A stretch of DNA of 64,000 nt, taken from positions 124,001-188,000 of the forward strand of contig JAKVBF010000011.1 in the NCBI GenBank assembly GCA_022447555.1, written 5' to 3'. Below, one piece after another: positions 17,677 through 27,490 of the stretch (positions are counted from its first letter, which is position 1; the number at the start of each line of letters is the position of its first letter). The notes under the pieces were generated by a model. It ran no database searches and was not told the DNA's origin. It saw only the letters and a list, made by a program, of their open reading frames with translations. Source of the DNA: Mariniblastus sp. (GTDB taxonomy: Bacteria > Planctomycetota > Planctomycetia > Pirellulales > Pirellulaceae). The translations under genes were made by a program, and so were the position numbers.

Positions 17677-19677
17677 ATGAAAAATCTCAATCGAGCGTTA
17701 CGGATGGCGCTCAATTACCGCTGGTCATTAATCGGGGCTTCTTTGTGCTCCCTGCTTGTTGCTCTATTTTGGGGCGCTAACTTAGGCGCCGTCTATCCTT
17801 TTGTAGAAGTTGTTCTTAAAGACAAATCCCTCACCGAATGGGTCGAACAACGGATCGAAGACTCTCATCAGGCAATCGAAAAATCCGAAGAGGAAATCAA
17901 AGAACTCGAATCCCAAATCACTACCGGGGAATTGGACACCAAACAAACCGAAGTTAACCGTCGCGCTGTTCGATCTCTAAAAACCGACATCAAAACCCAA
18001 GAAGAGCGGATCTCTTGGTCCGTAGCGTTGGAACCCTGGATTAAACGATACGCGCCCAGTGATCCTTATATGACGCTCGTCATTTTAATGTGTCTGATGG
18101 TGATCGGAACGATTTTTCGAGGTGTCTTTTTAGCAACGAGTATTTACCTCGTGGCTCGAGTGGGTCAACGAACCATTCTTGACTTACAAAACCGTGTTTT
18201 CTCAAACGTCTTGAACATGGAAATTGCCGAGATTGATGTTCGGGGGACGGGTGACCTCATCAGTCGAATACGGGGTGAAACGGGCGCTATCGGCGGCTCC
18301 ATCATCACCTTGTTTGGGAAAACGGTTCGCGAACCCCTCAAAATGTTTGCTTGCTTGATCGGCGCAGCCGTCGTGAATTGGAGGCTCCTTCTGTTTTCTT
18401 TGTTGGTTTGCCCTTTGGCTGTTTACCTGATGGTTCAATTGGCCAGAATGACCAAGCGCGCCAGTAAGAAAGCAATGGAAGAATCAGCCCGACTTCTGGA
18501 CCGGCTTTATCAAGCATTGACTTACATGCGGGTCGTCAAGGCGTTCAACATGGAGGAAGATGAGCGCGCTCGCTTCCGGGTGGTTGCTCATGACGTTTAC
18601 AAAAAAGGGATGCGGATTGCACTTTATGGTGCTCTCGCAAGATCGAATAACGAACTTCTGGGGGTCAGTATCATCAGCCTCTCAATCCTTGCCGGTGGCT
18701 ACATGGTATTGAATCAGGAGATGTACCTATTCAATATTCGAATGAGTTCGGCGCCCATGGAATTTGGAGAGTTGATGGCATTCTTTGCCTTTTTGATTGG
18801 TGTTTCCGACCCACTACGAAAACTCGGTAACGTCTACAACCAAATCCAGTCCGGGATAGTTGCGGCCGATCGCGTCTTTCCTCTAATTGATCAACAACCT
18901 GCCGTGGCCGCTCCCGCCCGTCCTCATGCGGTACCGAATGGTGCATTGGGCATTGAGTTTGACAATGTAAAATTCGCCTACAATGACGACGCACCTGTCT
19001 TGAATGGCGTCACCTTTGATCTTCCCGCCGGATCATCCATGGCTATTATTGGTCCTAACGGTTGTGGAAAAAGCACTCTCATTAACTTACTCCCTCGGTT
19101 CTTTGATGTAGCAAGCGGATGTATTCGAGTGGGTGGTCGCGACCTTCGAGATTTCTCTCCTAATGACCTTCGAGCCGAAATCGGCTACGTCACGCAAATG
19201 ACCATGTTGTTTCGAGATTCCATTGGCGCGAACATTAGTTATGGGAATCCGGATGCCACTACAGAGCAGATCGAAAATGCAGCCCGTCGCGCCCATGCTC
19301 ATGAATTCATAAGAGACCTCGAGACTGGCTATGAGTCGGACATTGGTGAACACGGTGGACGCCTTTCTGGCGGCCAACGCCAACGACTTGCGTTGGCACG
19401 CGCAATATTGCATGATCCGCGAATCCTTATTTTGGATGAAGCGACCAGCCAAATTGATCCAGAAAGTGAAGCACTGATCCATGCCACCCTCAAGTCGTTT
19501 ATCAAAAACCGCACCACCCTTATCGTGACTCATCGTATGTCGACACTTGAATTGGTCGACCGAATCATGGTTATGAACAAAGGAAAGGTTCTGGATTGTG
19601 GAACCCACGCAGAATTAATCAAACGTTGCGATGTATACCGTCGTCTAAGACAGTCTGATTTGGAGAAGGTTGCGTAG
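17677..19677 (+). CDS. MsbA-type ABC exporter half-transporter with an extracytoplasmic coiled-coil insert
   Basis: A 666-residue homodimer-forming exporter, paralogous to the one cut by the left edge. TM1 (about residues 15-40) is followed by a charged, heptad-like insert at about residues 48-112 (ESEEEIKELESQ-type pattern) before TM2 at MTLVILMCLMV. That loop is much longer than in MsbA. The ATPase has Walker A GPNGCGKST at about 459, LSGGQRQR at about 563, Walker B ILILDEATSQID at about 583 and H-loop VTHR at about 617. The kpsF-like gene starts 2 bp after the stop. Probable role: flipping or exporting the lipid-linked pseudaminic-acid-containing glycan, inferred from context. Confidence 0.9.
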   Translation: MKNLNRALRMALNYRWSLIGASLCSLLVALFWGANLGAVYPFVEVVLKDKSLTEWVEQRIEDSHQAIEKSEEEIKELESQITTGELDTKQTEVNRRAVRSLKTDIKTQEERISWSVALEPWIKRYAPSDPYMTLVILMCLMVIGTIFRGVFLATSIYLVARVGQRTILDLQNRVFSNVLNMEIAEIDVRGTGDLISRIRGETGAIGGSIITLFGKTVREPLKMFACLIGAAVVNWRLLLFSLLVCPLAVYLMVQLARMTKRASKKAMEESARLLDRLYQALTYMRVVKAFNMEEDERARFRVVAHDVYKKGMRIALYGALARSNNELLGVSIISLSILAGGYMVLNQEMYLFNIRMSSAPMEFGELMAFFAFLIGVSDPLRKLGNVYNQIQSGIVAADRVFPLIDQQPAVAAPARPHAVPNGALGIEFDNVKFAYNDDAPVLNGVTFDLPAGSSMAIIGPNGCGKSTLINLLPRFFDVASGCIRVGGRDLRDFSPNDLRAEIGYVTQMTMLFRDSIGANISYGNPDATTEQIENAARRAHAHEFIRDLETGYESDIGEHGGRLSGGQRQRLALARAILHDPRILILDEATSQIDPESEALIHATLKSFIKNRTTLIVTHRMSTLELVDRIMVMNKGKVLDCGTHAELIKRCDVYRRLRQSDLEKVA

Positions 19678-19679
19678 AA

Positions 19680-20687
19680 ATGGAATCCATACAAAAAAAC
19701 CTAAACACCTCCTCCTTTGACCTCATGCGACAGGCTAAGGAAATCGTACGTGATGAGGCCCGTGCGCTTGAAAATTTAGCGACTCATATCCCTCTTGAAT
19801 TTATCGACGCCGTCGAATTGATCGGCGAGTGCCAAGGGGCGGTAATTGTTTGCGGGGTCGGCAAAGCCGGATGGATTGGCCAGAAAATCTCTGCCTCGTT
19901 GGCGTCCACAGGTACTGTCAGTCACTTCTTAAACCCCAGCGAGGCTTTTCACGGTGATTTGGGACGGATTGGTACCCACGATGTCGTTTTGGCGCTCTCC
20001 AATAGCGGGGAAACCGGAGAGCTAACACAGATTCTGCCAAGGATCAATCAGTTTGGGATCCCCATTATCTCGATCACTGCCAATGCGAATTCCACCCTAG
20101 CCAAGCATTCACAAGTCGTTCTAGATTACGGAAAAACGCCTGAAACCGGCCACCTGCAATTAGCACCTTCGACCACGACGACCGTCATGTTGGCAATGGG
20201 CGACGCTTTGGCACTGGTTGTTTCCGAGCAAAGACAGTTTCAAAGCATGGACTTTGCAAAGTATCATCCTGGCGGCAGTTTGGGACGCAAACTCTCCTTG
20301 GTCGACGAGATTATGAAACCGCTGGACCATTGCCGTCTGGCACATGAATCGGAAACGGTCCGAGAAGTTTACGTACGTTATCAGGGGAGCGAACGTCGTG
20401 TTGGCGTGGTCCTTATCGTCGATCAAAATAACGCGCTTGCTGGCTTATTTACCGACAGCGACCTCGCAAGAATGCTTGAGCGACAGCAGGAAAATCTTTT
20501 CGATATGCCCATTCGCGAGGTCATGACACGCAAACCATTTACCGTTACGAGCGGCAGCCGAACCGCCGTTGCCGTGGAAATACTCGCCTGTCGCAATTTG
20601 AGTGAATTACCGGTCGTCGACGCGAAAGCTCGCCCCATCGGACTGATTGACATCACCGATGTGGTGGGCTTGCTACCCAACTCATGA
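19680..20687 (+). CDS. Arabinose-5-phosphate isomerase, KpsF/GutQ family
   Basis: A 335-residue SIS-domain sugar isomerase with two C-terminal CBS domains. It interconverts ribulose 5-phosphate and arabinose 5-phosphate, the first step to Kdo. The SIS domain shows VCGVGKAGWIGQKISASLASTG, FLNPSEAFHGDLGRIG and LALSNSGETGE. FAKYHPGGSLGRKL marks the catalytic-His linker, and CBS repeats start near 205 (VDEIM) and 280 (VMTRKPF). The start is 2 bp after the ABC exporter stop, so the genes are co-translated. It suggests that Kdo, or a Kdo-containing glycan or LPS core, goes with the exporter. I leave the symbol blank because kpsF, gutQ and kdsD cannot be told apart here. Confidence 0.9.
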   Translation: MESIQKNLNTSSFDLMRQAKEIVRDEARALENLATHIPLEFIDAVELIGECQGAVIVCGVGKAGWIGQKISASLASTGTVSHFLNPSEAFHGDLGRIGTHDVVLALSNSGETGELTQILPRINQFGIPIISITANANSTLAKHSQVVLDYGKTPETGHLQLAPSTTTTVMLAMGDALALVVSEQRQFQSMDFAKYHPGGSLGRKLSLVDEIMKPLDHCRLAHESETVREVYVRYQGSERRVGVVLIVDQNNALAGLFTDSDLARMLERQQENLFDMPIREVMTRKPFTVTSGSRTAVAVEILACRNLSELPVVDAKARPIGLIDITDVVGLLPNS

Positions 20688-20892
20688 CTCGATTTTCGCG
20701 TTGCAGTCATGCCTTTAAGAGAAACGGTTTACCGAAGCTTGTTTCGCGATCTTTATCAAAAACCCGCCAGTCGACGAATTCCCACTTGGCTCTACTGGTC
20801 GTCTTCGGTCAATTAAAGGTAAGATAAGCGAACTCAGTCAAAACTAAGTATTGCTTCGCCCCGATCAAGTCGTTCGTAAACAAGGCATTTCA

Positions 20893-21141
20893 ATGGACAA
20901 ACCCGAGATTGCAGCTACCTGCCCGAAAAAGGTTGAATTAAAAGCCGGTAAAAAATATGCCTATTGCACCTGCGGGCTTTCTACCAATCAACCGTTCTGT
21001 GACGGTAAGCATTCCGGTACCGATTTCCGGCCTGCCCTGTTCGTGGTTGAAGAAGATCAGGTCAAACATCTTTGTCAATGCAAACAGACAGCCAATCCAC
21101 CTTATTGCGACGGGAGCCACAAAAACATCGATGTGAGCTGA
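20893..21141 (+). CDS. Tandem CDGSH iron-sulfur domain protein
   Basis: An 82-residue protein made almost entirely of two CDGSH-type 2Fe-2S motifs. The first has Cys25, Cys27, Cys36 and His40 (CTCGLS...FCDGKH); the second has Cys61, Cys63, Cys72 and His76 (CQCKQT...YCDGSH). Each cluster has the 3Cys-1His ligation known from mitoNEET-like proteins, which suits redox sensing or cluster transfer. The ATG at 20893 is preferred over an upstream TTG-type start at 20851 because the homologous part begins there. No partner gene is visible and no transmembrane segment is present. Confidence 0.88.
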   Translation: MDKPEIAATCPKKVELKAGKKYAYCTCGLSTNQPFCDGKHSGTDFRPALFVVEEDQVKHLCQCKQTANPPYCDGSHKNIDVS

Positions 21142-21202
21142 CCGTCTAATACTGATCAACGTGCAATAAGATCAACCGAACCAAAATCCATCGGATCGTA
21201 GC

Positions 21203-22426
21203 ATGAGAGAGTCGCCCTGGAAAGCGATCAAGGTTGCAATTGGGACGTTCACTTTTCTCGCTATATTGCTCCTATTTGTTCTGCCTTTGGGTGTTTCCCA
21301 ATGGCTCCAGACGAAACCCGAACCGCCACCCGGGATCCTCCGATATTTACGGTGGCTTGAAAATTGCCAAAGGCTGTCGATACAAATTCTGGCTGGTGGC
21401 TATTTCTTTGCCGTTGGGAGTTGCTTTGCAAGCTTCCTCAATGTGGTTGCATCGAGGGTGCCTCGCGGACAGAGCATCACGGGTCACAGCCGATGCCCCC
21501 AGTGCCTCGCTCGTTTGAGGCTGCGCGACAACCTCCCAATCATTGGCTGGCTACGCAATCAGGGGCAATGTCGTTTCTGCCAGGCACCGATTGCGTCACG
21601 TTACCTCTATGTTGAAATTCTTTTGGGAACCGTATTTCTAGTCCTTGGACTTTCGACGCTCGCCACGGGAGGGGTCACGCTTCCTGTTCGGCACCCGAAT
21701 CCAGGAATGGGATTCGAACGCTTCTTGCTCCAACCAAAATGGGATCTGCTTCAAATCCTTATGGGCCAGATCTGTTTACTCCTTTTTCTATTCACCTTTG
21801 CTCTTATCGAACTGGAACGATTCCGAATTCCTCGATCGCTCCTATTAGCCGGTTTTTTCTGCGGATTCGCTATGGCGACCTGCAACCCTTCCATGATCCT
21901 GATTGAATACGCATGGCCATTGCAGGAGAAGTGGCCAATGGTCTGGGGAAGTTACTCACTTCTGGGCACGCTGTTGATCGGCGTCTTGATTGGAGCGCTG
22001 CTTGGGAGAATTCTCAACCGCTGCCTTGGGAGCCGCTTAATCGAACGCGTGTACCTCGCCAATGTTGCAAACCAAAAAGAAGATGAACTGGAAACACACG
22101 GACCGGACAGACAACTCACCTTAGGACCTGACCTTGGAAATTCTTCAAACCCCGCCACCAAAACCTTTCCAGCCAATGGCGACCCAAGCCAAACGATCCC
22201 CGGTGGAGTCACCAGCTCCTTTTTTTGCGGTTTGGTTTTGTGCGGGCTCTTTCTCGGCTGGCAATCAGCAGTGATTATCTCAATCTGGGTGGCTCTAATT
22301 TATTTTATATTCGGCGGTAAGTTTCAGCGAGAGACAAGTCCGTGGTTCACCAGCAGCAGCCTCGTTTTCATCGGCTGTCTGCTCCATTTGATGACTTGGC
22401 GATGGCTCAATGTACTGACAAACTGA
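21203..22426 (+). CDS. Prepilin peptidase (A24) homologue lacking both catalytic aspartates
   Basis: A 407-residue polytopic membrane protein. The N-terminal DiS_P_DiS domain is well kept: GSCFASFLNVVASRVPRGQS, then zinc-type cysteines C98, C101, C123 and C126, and ASRYLYVEILLG. In the A24 peptidase part, the first aspartate (usually I-D-L-D with IPD) is replaced by Glu203 in LIELERFRIPRS. The GxGD motif before the helix ending FLGWQSA is replaced by GGVTSSF at about 334-340. Prepilin cleavage and methylation by type II/IV systems is the family role; this copy probably cannot cleave. A long hydrophilic loop (about residues 285-333) is an addition. No pilin gene is adjacent. Confidence 0.78.
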   Translation: MRESPWKAIKVAIGTFTFLAILLLFVLPLGVSQWLQTKPEPPPGILRYLRWLENCQRLSIQILAGGYFFAVGSCFASFLNVVASRVPRGQSITGHSRCPQCLARLRLRDNLPIIGWLRNQGQCRFCQAPIASRYLYVEILLGTVFLVLGLSTLATGGVTLPVRHPNPGMGFERFLLQPKWDLLQILMGQICLLLFLFTFALIELERFRIPRSLLLAGFFCGFAMATCNPSMILIEYAWPLQEKWPMVWGSYSLLGTLLIGVLIGALLGRILNRCLGSRLIERVYLANVANQKEDELETHGPDRQLTLGPDLGNSSNPATKTFPANGDPSQTIPGGVTSSFFCGLVLCGLFLGWQSAVIISIWVALIYFIFGGKFQRETSPWFTSSSLVFIGCLLHLMTWRWLNVLTN

Positions 22427-22620
22427 CCCCAAACCGCTACCATCGGTTCAAAAAATATCGGTTTTCACTGAACCGTTTTGGTATTTCGGCCAACATTGTG
22501 CCAACCGTTTTAGCCCTGCACCACGTTTACGTTCTCGCGAAATACTAGATAATAGGAAACCGGCCAATCAGAAACGGCCGCACCGTCCAATCAACCACTT
22601 TTGAAAAAGATTGATTCGCA

Positions 22621-23802
22621 ATGAGTTCTAAAACAGACAACCATAATCTCCCAACCGACGAATGTGTTCGCGAGCGATACTCTGCTGCATCACAAAGCCA
22701 AGAGCCTGCCCTTTGTTGCCCCGTCGTTTACGACACGCGTTATCTCAAAGTCATTCCTAAAGAGATCATTGACCGGGACTATGGTTGCGGCGATCCGTCG
22801 CCGTACGTGCGCCCCGGTGACACTGTGGTCGATCTGGGGGCCGGAGGTGGAAAACTGTGCTTCATCATGTCACAACTGGTAGGCGAATCGGGAAAGGTCA
22901 TTGGCGTTGATGTAAACGACGACATGCTAAACTTATCGCGAACCCACCAAGACGCGGTGGCCGACAAAATCGGCTATAGCAATATTCAGTTTCGTTGTGG
23001 TCGCATTCAGGACCTCGCCATTGATCTGGAACAATTATCCGAAGAGATGGAGCAGCTGGATTCTCAGGGACCCCAGCATGTCATCGACATCCTTACGTTA
23101 CAAGATAACATCCGTAAAAACCGACCCATGATTCCGGATAATAGCGTCGACTGCGTTGTCTCTAACTGTGTGCTAAATCTAGTCCACCCATCGGACCGCA
23201 AACAGCTATTTACAGAGATTTTTCGGGTCTTGAAACCGGGCGGCCGAGCGGCAATCAGCGATATTGTGTCAGATGAAGATGTCCCGGTCGCAATGCAAAA
23301 CAACCCAGAACTATGGTCCGGCTGCATTTCGGGAGCTTGGCGTGAGGATCTGTTCGTTGAAGAATTTTGCCATATCGGATTCCAAGGTGTCCAAATTGAC
23401 AAACGTCAAGCAGAAGCTTGGCAAACGGTGGAGGGAATTGAGTTTCGGTCGATCACGGTTCTAGCGATCAAACCATTTAGCGATATCTGCTTGGAAAAAA
23501 ACCAGGCGGTTATCTACCGGGGACCCTTCGCAAAAGTAATCGATGATGACGGTGGAACCTACGCTCGTGGGGTGCCAATGGCGGTCTGTGACAAGACCTT
23601 TCAAATGTTGTCCGAACAAGGTCTCGCCAACAATTTTTATCGACTCGAACCCCGCAATCCGATAAGTGATGAGCGGGCGCAGTTATTCGACTGCACGATC
23701 GACCGCAGGCGAAGCCCTCAGGAAATTAAAGGCCAGCAGTTCAGCCTGACTCAAATCTCATCCGACGATTGCTGCGGCGGAGACAACGGAGCTTGTGGTT
23801 AA
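22621..23802 (+). CDS. arsM: ArsM-type arsenite S-adenosylmethionine methyltransferase
   Basis: A 393-residue methyltransferase related to ArsM. It has the SAM motif DLGAGGGKLCF, VVSNCVLNLV (typical of ArsM, where the Cys is an As(III) ligand), RVLKPGGRAAISD and a C-terminal extension ending in a CC...C cluster (DDCCGGDNGACG). A CCP motif occurs early (about residue 31). ArsM methylates arsenite. The next gene, 30 bp on, encodes ArsS, so the pair probably makes arsenosugars rather than volatile methylarsenicals. The ATG at 22621 is used. The extra C-terminal domain resembles that of other ArsM-ArsS systems, but its function is not certain. Confidence 0.85.
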   Translation: MSSKTDNHNLPTDECVRERYSAASQSQEPALCCPVVYDTRYLKVIPKEIIDRDYGCGDPSPYVRPGDTVVDLGAGGGKLCFIMSQLVGESGKVIGVDVNDDMLNLSRTHQDAVADKIGYSNIQFRCGRIQDLAIDLEQLSEEMEQLDSQGPQHVIDILTLQDNIRKNRPMIPDNSVDCVVSNCVLNLVHPSDRKQLFTEIFRVLKPGGRAAISDIVSDEDVPVAMQNNPELWSGCISGAWREDLFVEEFCHIGFQGVQIDKRQAEAWQTVEGIEFRSITVLAIKPFSDICLEKNQAVIYRGPFAKVIDDDGGTYARGVPMAVCDKTFQMLSEQGLANNFYRLEPRNPISDERAQLFDCTIDRRRSPQEIKGQQFSLTQISSDDCCGGDNGACG

Positions 23803-23832
23803 AGAGCAACCGGCATGCTTACGGACTAAACA

Positions 23833-24885
23833 TTGAAAAAACTCCCTGTCTTATCACTGCAGCGGCGAGGCGACCAATTAGCCAATGCGCGTCGGCAACG
23901 CGAGATCCTCGAAGCCAAAGGACAACTCCCGACCTTTGAAATGTCGCTCGAGAAATGCCACGCTTCCCCACTGGTGTCCGAGGGTATCGAAATCTTGCAA
24001 GTGAATGTTGGGAAGCTTTGCAACATGACGTGTCGGCACTGCCACGTCGACGCCGGTCCAGACCGTCGAGAGATCATGGAACGTCAAACCATTGATGACT
24101 GCCTGGCTGCCATTACGGCCGCTTCGATCACCACGCTCGACCTCACCGGCGGGGCCCCGGAAATGAATCCCGATTTTAAGTATTTTGTAGCCGAGGCGCG
24201 AGCCAAGGATTGCCACGTCATTGACCGCTGCAACTTGACTATTTTGTTAGCCAACGGCTACACAGACATGCCTGAATTCTTGGCGTCCCATCAAGTTGAA
24301 ATCGTTGCGTCGCTACCCTGTTACTTAGAGGAAAACGCAGATGCCCAACGTGGTGACGGGAGCTTTCAAAAATCAATACAGGCGTTGCAACAATTGAATA
24401 CCATTGGTTATGGTAAGCCGGGTAGCGGGTTGATGCTGACCCTCGTTTATAATCCTGTGGGGACTTCGCTGCCGCCCGATCAAAATGAATTGACGGCGGC
24501 CTACCGACAAGAGTTATCTGAACGTTACGGGATTGAGTTCAATCGCCTGTTCACGATCACAAATATGCCTATCAGTCGCTACCTAGAGGACCTGATGGAA
24601 CAAAATAAGTATTCGAGTTATATGCAGACTCTGATTGATGCGTTCAATCCGCTGGCCGTCGAGGGAGTCATGTGCAAAAAGATGTTGTCAGTAGGTTGGA
24701 ACGGAATTTTGTATGATTGCGATTTCAATCAGATGCTCGAACTCCCTACTCAGGCACCATCCTCACGCCACATTTCCGATTTTACGTTAGAACATCTGGA
24801 ACAGAGAGCCATCGCGACGGGGCGACACTGTTTCGGGTGCGCCGCCGCATCGGGATCAGGTTGTTTAGGCGCGATCAACACATAA
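23833..24885 (+). CDS. arsS: Arsenosugar biosynthesis radical SAM protein ArsS
   Basis: A 350-residue radical SAM enzyme that adds the 5'-deoxyadenosyl group to dimethylarsenite. It carries the radical SAM CxxxCxxC as CNMTCRHC at about residues 59-66, then DLTGGAPEMN (the GGE-like SAM block), DRCNLTIL, and a C-terminal Cys-rich tail HCFGCAAASGSGC that fits the ArsS auxiliary cluster. The start is TTG at 23833, 30 bp after arsM. The family was also known as a radical SAM/Cys-rich domain protein. Convergent xylA starts its 3' end 41 bp away. Confidence 0.9.
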   Translation: MKKLPVLSLQRRGDQLANARRQREILEAKGQLPTFEMSLEKCHASPLVSEGIEILQVNVGKLCNMTCRHCHVDAGPDRREIMERQTIDDCLAAITAASITTLDLTGGAPEMNPDFKYFVAEARAKDCHVIDRCNLTILLANGYTDMPEFLASHQVEIVASLPCYLEENADAQRGDGSFQKSIQALQQLNTIGYGKPGSGLMLTLVYNPVGTSLPPDQNELTAAYRQELSERYGIEFNRLFTITNMPISRYLEDLMEQNKYSSYMQTLIDAFNPLAVEGVMCKKMLSVGWNGILYDCDFNQMLELPTQAPSSRHISDFTLEHLEQRAIATGRHCFGCAAASGSGCLGAINT

Positions 24886-24925
24886 CCATCGCCACCAACA
24901 CGCTAAATTTTTTATTTACACCGGT

Positions 24926-26236
24926 CTAAAAAAATCGATTGATATAATTCTCAAGGTATTCCTGACGTCCACTGGGACTCGAAGTCGAATCGCCTTTTTC
25001 GATCATCACATCGAACAAACTTTCAAACGTATGTTTCCCCGTTTCGATTTCCGCTCCCAAGCCGGACTCCCAGTTGCCGTAACGCTGTCTAACAAACTCT
25101 TCCAAACCTCCATCAGCCCGAATGGCCGCAGCAATTTTCAGCCCGCGAGCAAACGCGTCCATCCCGCCAATGTGGGCATAAAACAAGTCGACGGGATCGA
25201 TACTTTCGCGACGGACTTTGGCATCAAAATTCACACCGCCCGGCGCGATCCCTCCGTATTTCAGCAGCGTTAGCATAACCTCAGCGGTCAAGTAAAAATT
25301 GGTCGGGAATTGATCGGTATCCCAACCCAATAGCAAGTCGCCCGTATTCGCATCAATTGAACCGAGACAACCTTGAGCACCCGCATAATCCAATTCATGC
25401 ATCATCGTATGCCCTGCCAAGGTCGCGTGATTGGTTTCGATATTCAATTTAAAATGATCCATCAAACCGTAGGCTCGCAAAAAATTGATGCAGGCTGCGG
25501 CATCGCTATCATACTGATGTTTTGTAGGCTCTTTGGGCTTTGGTTCAATAAGAAAAGTACCGTCGAATCCAATCTGCTTTGCAAAATCAACGGCCATGTT
25601 CAAAAACTGACCTAGATGGTCCATCTCACGCTTGATGTCCGTGTTAAAGAGATTCATGTACCCCTCACGGCCGCCCCAGAAAACATAATTCTCCCCACCT
25701 AACCGATGGGTGACTTCCATTGCTTTCTTTACCTGCGCCGCTGCATAGGCGAACACTTCCGCATTGGGACTTGTCGCTGCACCATGCATGAATCTCGGAT
25801 TGCTAAACAGATTGGCCGTGCCCCAGAGGAGTTTAATCCCGGTGCGATCTTGCTCTTCTTCCAATACATCCACAACCGCATCGAGATTTCGATTGGTTTC
25901 TGTAAAGTCACCACCCTCAGGAGCCACATCGCGATCATGGAACGCATAATAGGGGGCCCCCAACTTTTCCATGAATTCAAAAGCCACTCGCGCCCGATTG
26001 ATCGCATTCTCTACCGAATCTGAACCGTCCTCCCATGGACGGTGCAAAGTCGGCATGCCAAAGGGATCGGCTCCGTTGGCACGAAACGTATGCCAATAAA
26101 CCACGCTGAAACGGAGATGGTCGCGCATCGATTTCCCTTCGATCATCTCGTCGGGATTGTACCAACGAAAAGCGAGTGGGTTTTTGGATTCAGGACCTTC
26201 GTATTCTATTTTTGGAATTTCAGGGAATGCGGTCAT
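24926..26236 (-). CDS. xylA: Xylose isomerase
   Basis: A 436-residue TIM-barrel isomerase converting D-xylose to D-xylulose (and glucose to fructose). Family blocks are the active-site [11 protein letters not shown] with the catalytic His, [14 protein letters not shown], the metal-binding [26 protein letters not shown] and DANTGD. It has the usual length for the long class II type. It is a single gene with no xylulokinase nearby. The ATG is at 26236; only a weak AAGTG lies upstream. Confidence 0.96.
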   Translation of the reverse strand: MTAFPEIPKIEYEGPESKNPLAFRWYNPDEMIEGKSMRDHLRFSVVYWHTFRANGADPFGMPTLHRPWEDGSDSVENAINRARVAFEFMEKLGAPYYAFHDRDVAPEGGDFTETNRNLDAVVDVLEEEQDRTGIKLLWGTANLFSNPRFMHGAATSPNAEVFAYAAAQVKKAMEVTHRLGGENYVFWGGREGYMNLFNTDIKREMDHLGQFLNMAVDFAKQIGFDGTFLIEPKPKEPTKHQYDSDAAACINFLRAYGLMDHFKLNIETNHATLAGHTMMHELDYAGAQGCLGSIDANTGDLLLGWDTDQFPTNFYLTAEVMLTLLKYGGIAPGGVNFDAKVRRESIDPVDLFYAHIGGMDAFARGLKIAAAIRADGGLEEFVRQRYGNWESGLGAEIETGKHTFESLFDVMIEKGDSTSSPSGRQEYLENYINRFF

Positions 26237-26399
26237 ATCACTTACTGATTTTTAAGAAATGAAATCGGGATAGAATCCTGCCGCGAACAAAAACCAAAGA
26301 CCATGTCAATCGATTCTGGCAGGGGCAAGGAACCGGAGTGTTTACCCGGGGTGACCTAGATTTTGAACTGGATCGGCTTTTTCAGCAACCGCTTAAACT

Positions 26400-27215
26400 T
26401 CACTTTCGAGACAGCCGCTTGAGAATCCAGTCACCCAAACGTGGAAAAAGTTGAGAGATCGAAAAAAGCAGCCTAGAATGCCAAGGGACAACCAGTTCCA
26501 CCGACCTTTTCTGACATGCGCGAACAATTTTTTCCGCAAGTTGGTCCGGAGCAATTTTTCCGACAGGCGCACCCGCACCAGCCTGTTTCGCAGCCTCGCC
26601 CAATTGGGCTGTCTGCTCTCGATAGCGATCAACTGTATCGTCTCGCGAAATAGGACCTGGACAAACCTGAAGGTAATGGACCTCAGACGGTCCCTCGATA
26701 CGCAATTGTTGAGTAAATGCAGATAAGGCATGCTTGCTCGTTGCGTAAGGAGCCACATAAGGCCAAGCCGTTTTGGAAGAGAGCGACCCAATATTGATCA
26801 AATGTCCACGGGACCTCTTCAACAAGGGGAGGGCAGCCAAAGAGCATCTTACCGCTGCGAAAAAATTAATTTCCATTAATTCTCGGTAATCCCCCAGAAG
26901 CGATGTCTCCAAATCACAGCGGATCGACTTGCCGGCACAATTGACCCATACATCAACTGTTTCCAATGTTTCGATAAGCTGCTCGAACCGCTGTTCAAAG
27001 ACAGCCTCGTCAGTAATGTCGAGGCAAAAGGTATCAACCCGCTGAGACAACGCGTCGTCCAGAATCTCACTTCGAGCTGATTCCAGACGTTCCACATCAC
27101 GTCCGATCAAGACCACATTGGCCGAGTGAGCCGCGAACGCTTTTCCGATCGCCAGCCCAAGCCCCCGAGAACCGCCGGTGATTACCACTGTCTTTTCTTT
27201 CCAGAAAGTCGGCAT
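26400..27215 (-). CDS. SDR-family NAD(P)-dependent oxidoreductase
   Basis: A 271-residue Rossmann-fold dehydrogenase. It has the cofactor loop GGSRGLGLAIG near residue 14, VNCAG near 89, and active-site Ser (NIGSLSSKTAW) with YATSK about 13 residues later. ACSS-type or 3-ketosphinganine reductase-like roles are possible, since the C-terminal region ends in a hydrophobic stretch (LLFSISQLFPRLGDWIL). The substrate is unknown. It is encoded 163 bp upstream of xylA on the same strand, but co-function with xylose metabolism is not supported. Confidence 0.83.
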   Translation of the reverse strand: MPTFWKEKTVVITGGSRGLGLAIGKAFAAHSANVVLIGRDVERLESARSEILDDALSQRVDTFCLDITDEAVFEQRFEQLIETLETVDVWVNCAGKSIRCDLETSLLGDYRELMEINFFAAVRCSLAALPLLKRSRGHLINIGSLSSKTAWPYVAPYATSKHALSAFTQQLRIEGPSEVHYLQVCPGPISRDDTVDRYREQTAQLGEAAKQAGAGAPVGKIAPDQLAEKIVRACQKRSVELVVPWHSRLLFSISQLFPRLGDWILKRLSRK

Positions 27216-27490
27216 CTATTACCTATCATTCATATCGGGGTGGGAGGAAAGGATCGAGGAAAGCTTAGTCGGGCCTGATTCGAAAACCAATCCTTGGCCC
27301 GCTCCTGATAGCAATAAATGCCAGCATTTAGGATTGAATGGGAAAATCCAAGGTTCAATTCAAAAAAGGTTAATGCTTAACGCTAAGCATGCCGATGCCG
27401 ATTATATCACACAGGGGGTTTAGGGAAAGTTTAACGACTAACCCGGGCTATTTGGCCAGATCACTAACTTCCGGAAAACGAGACTGTTCG

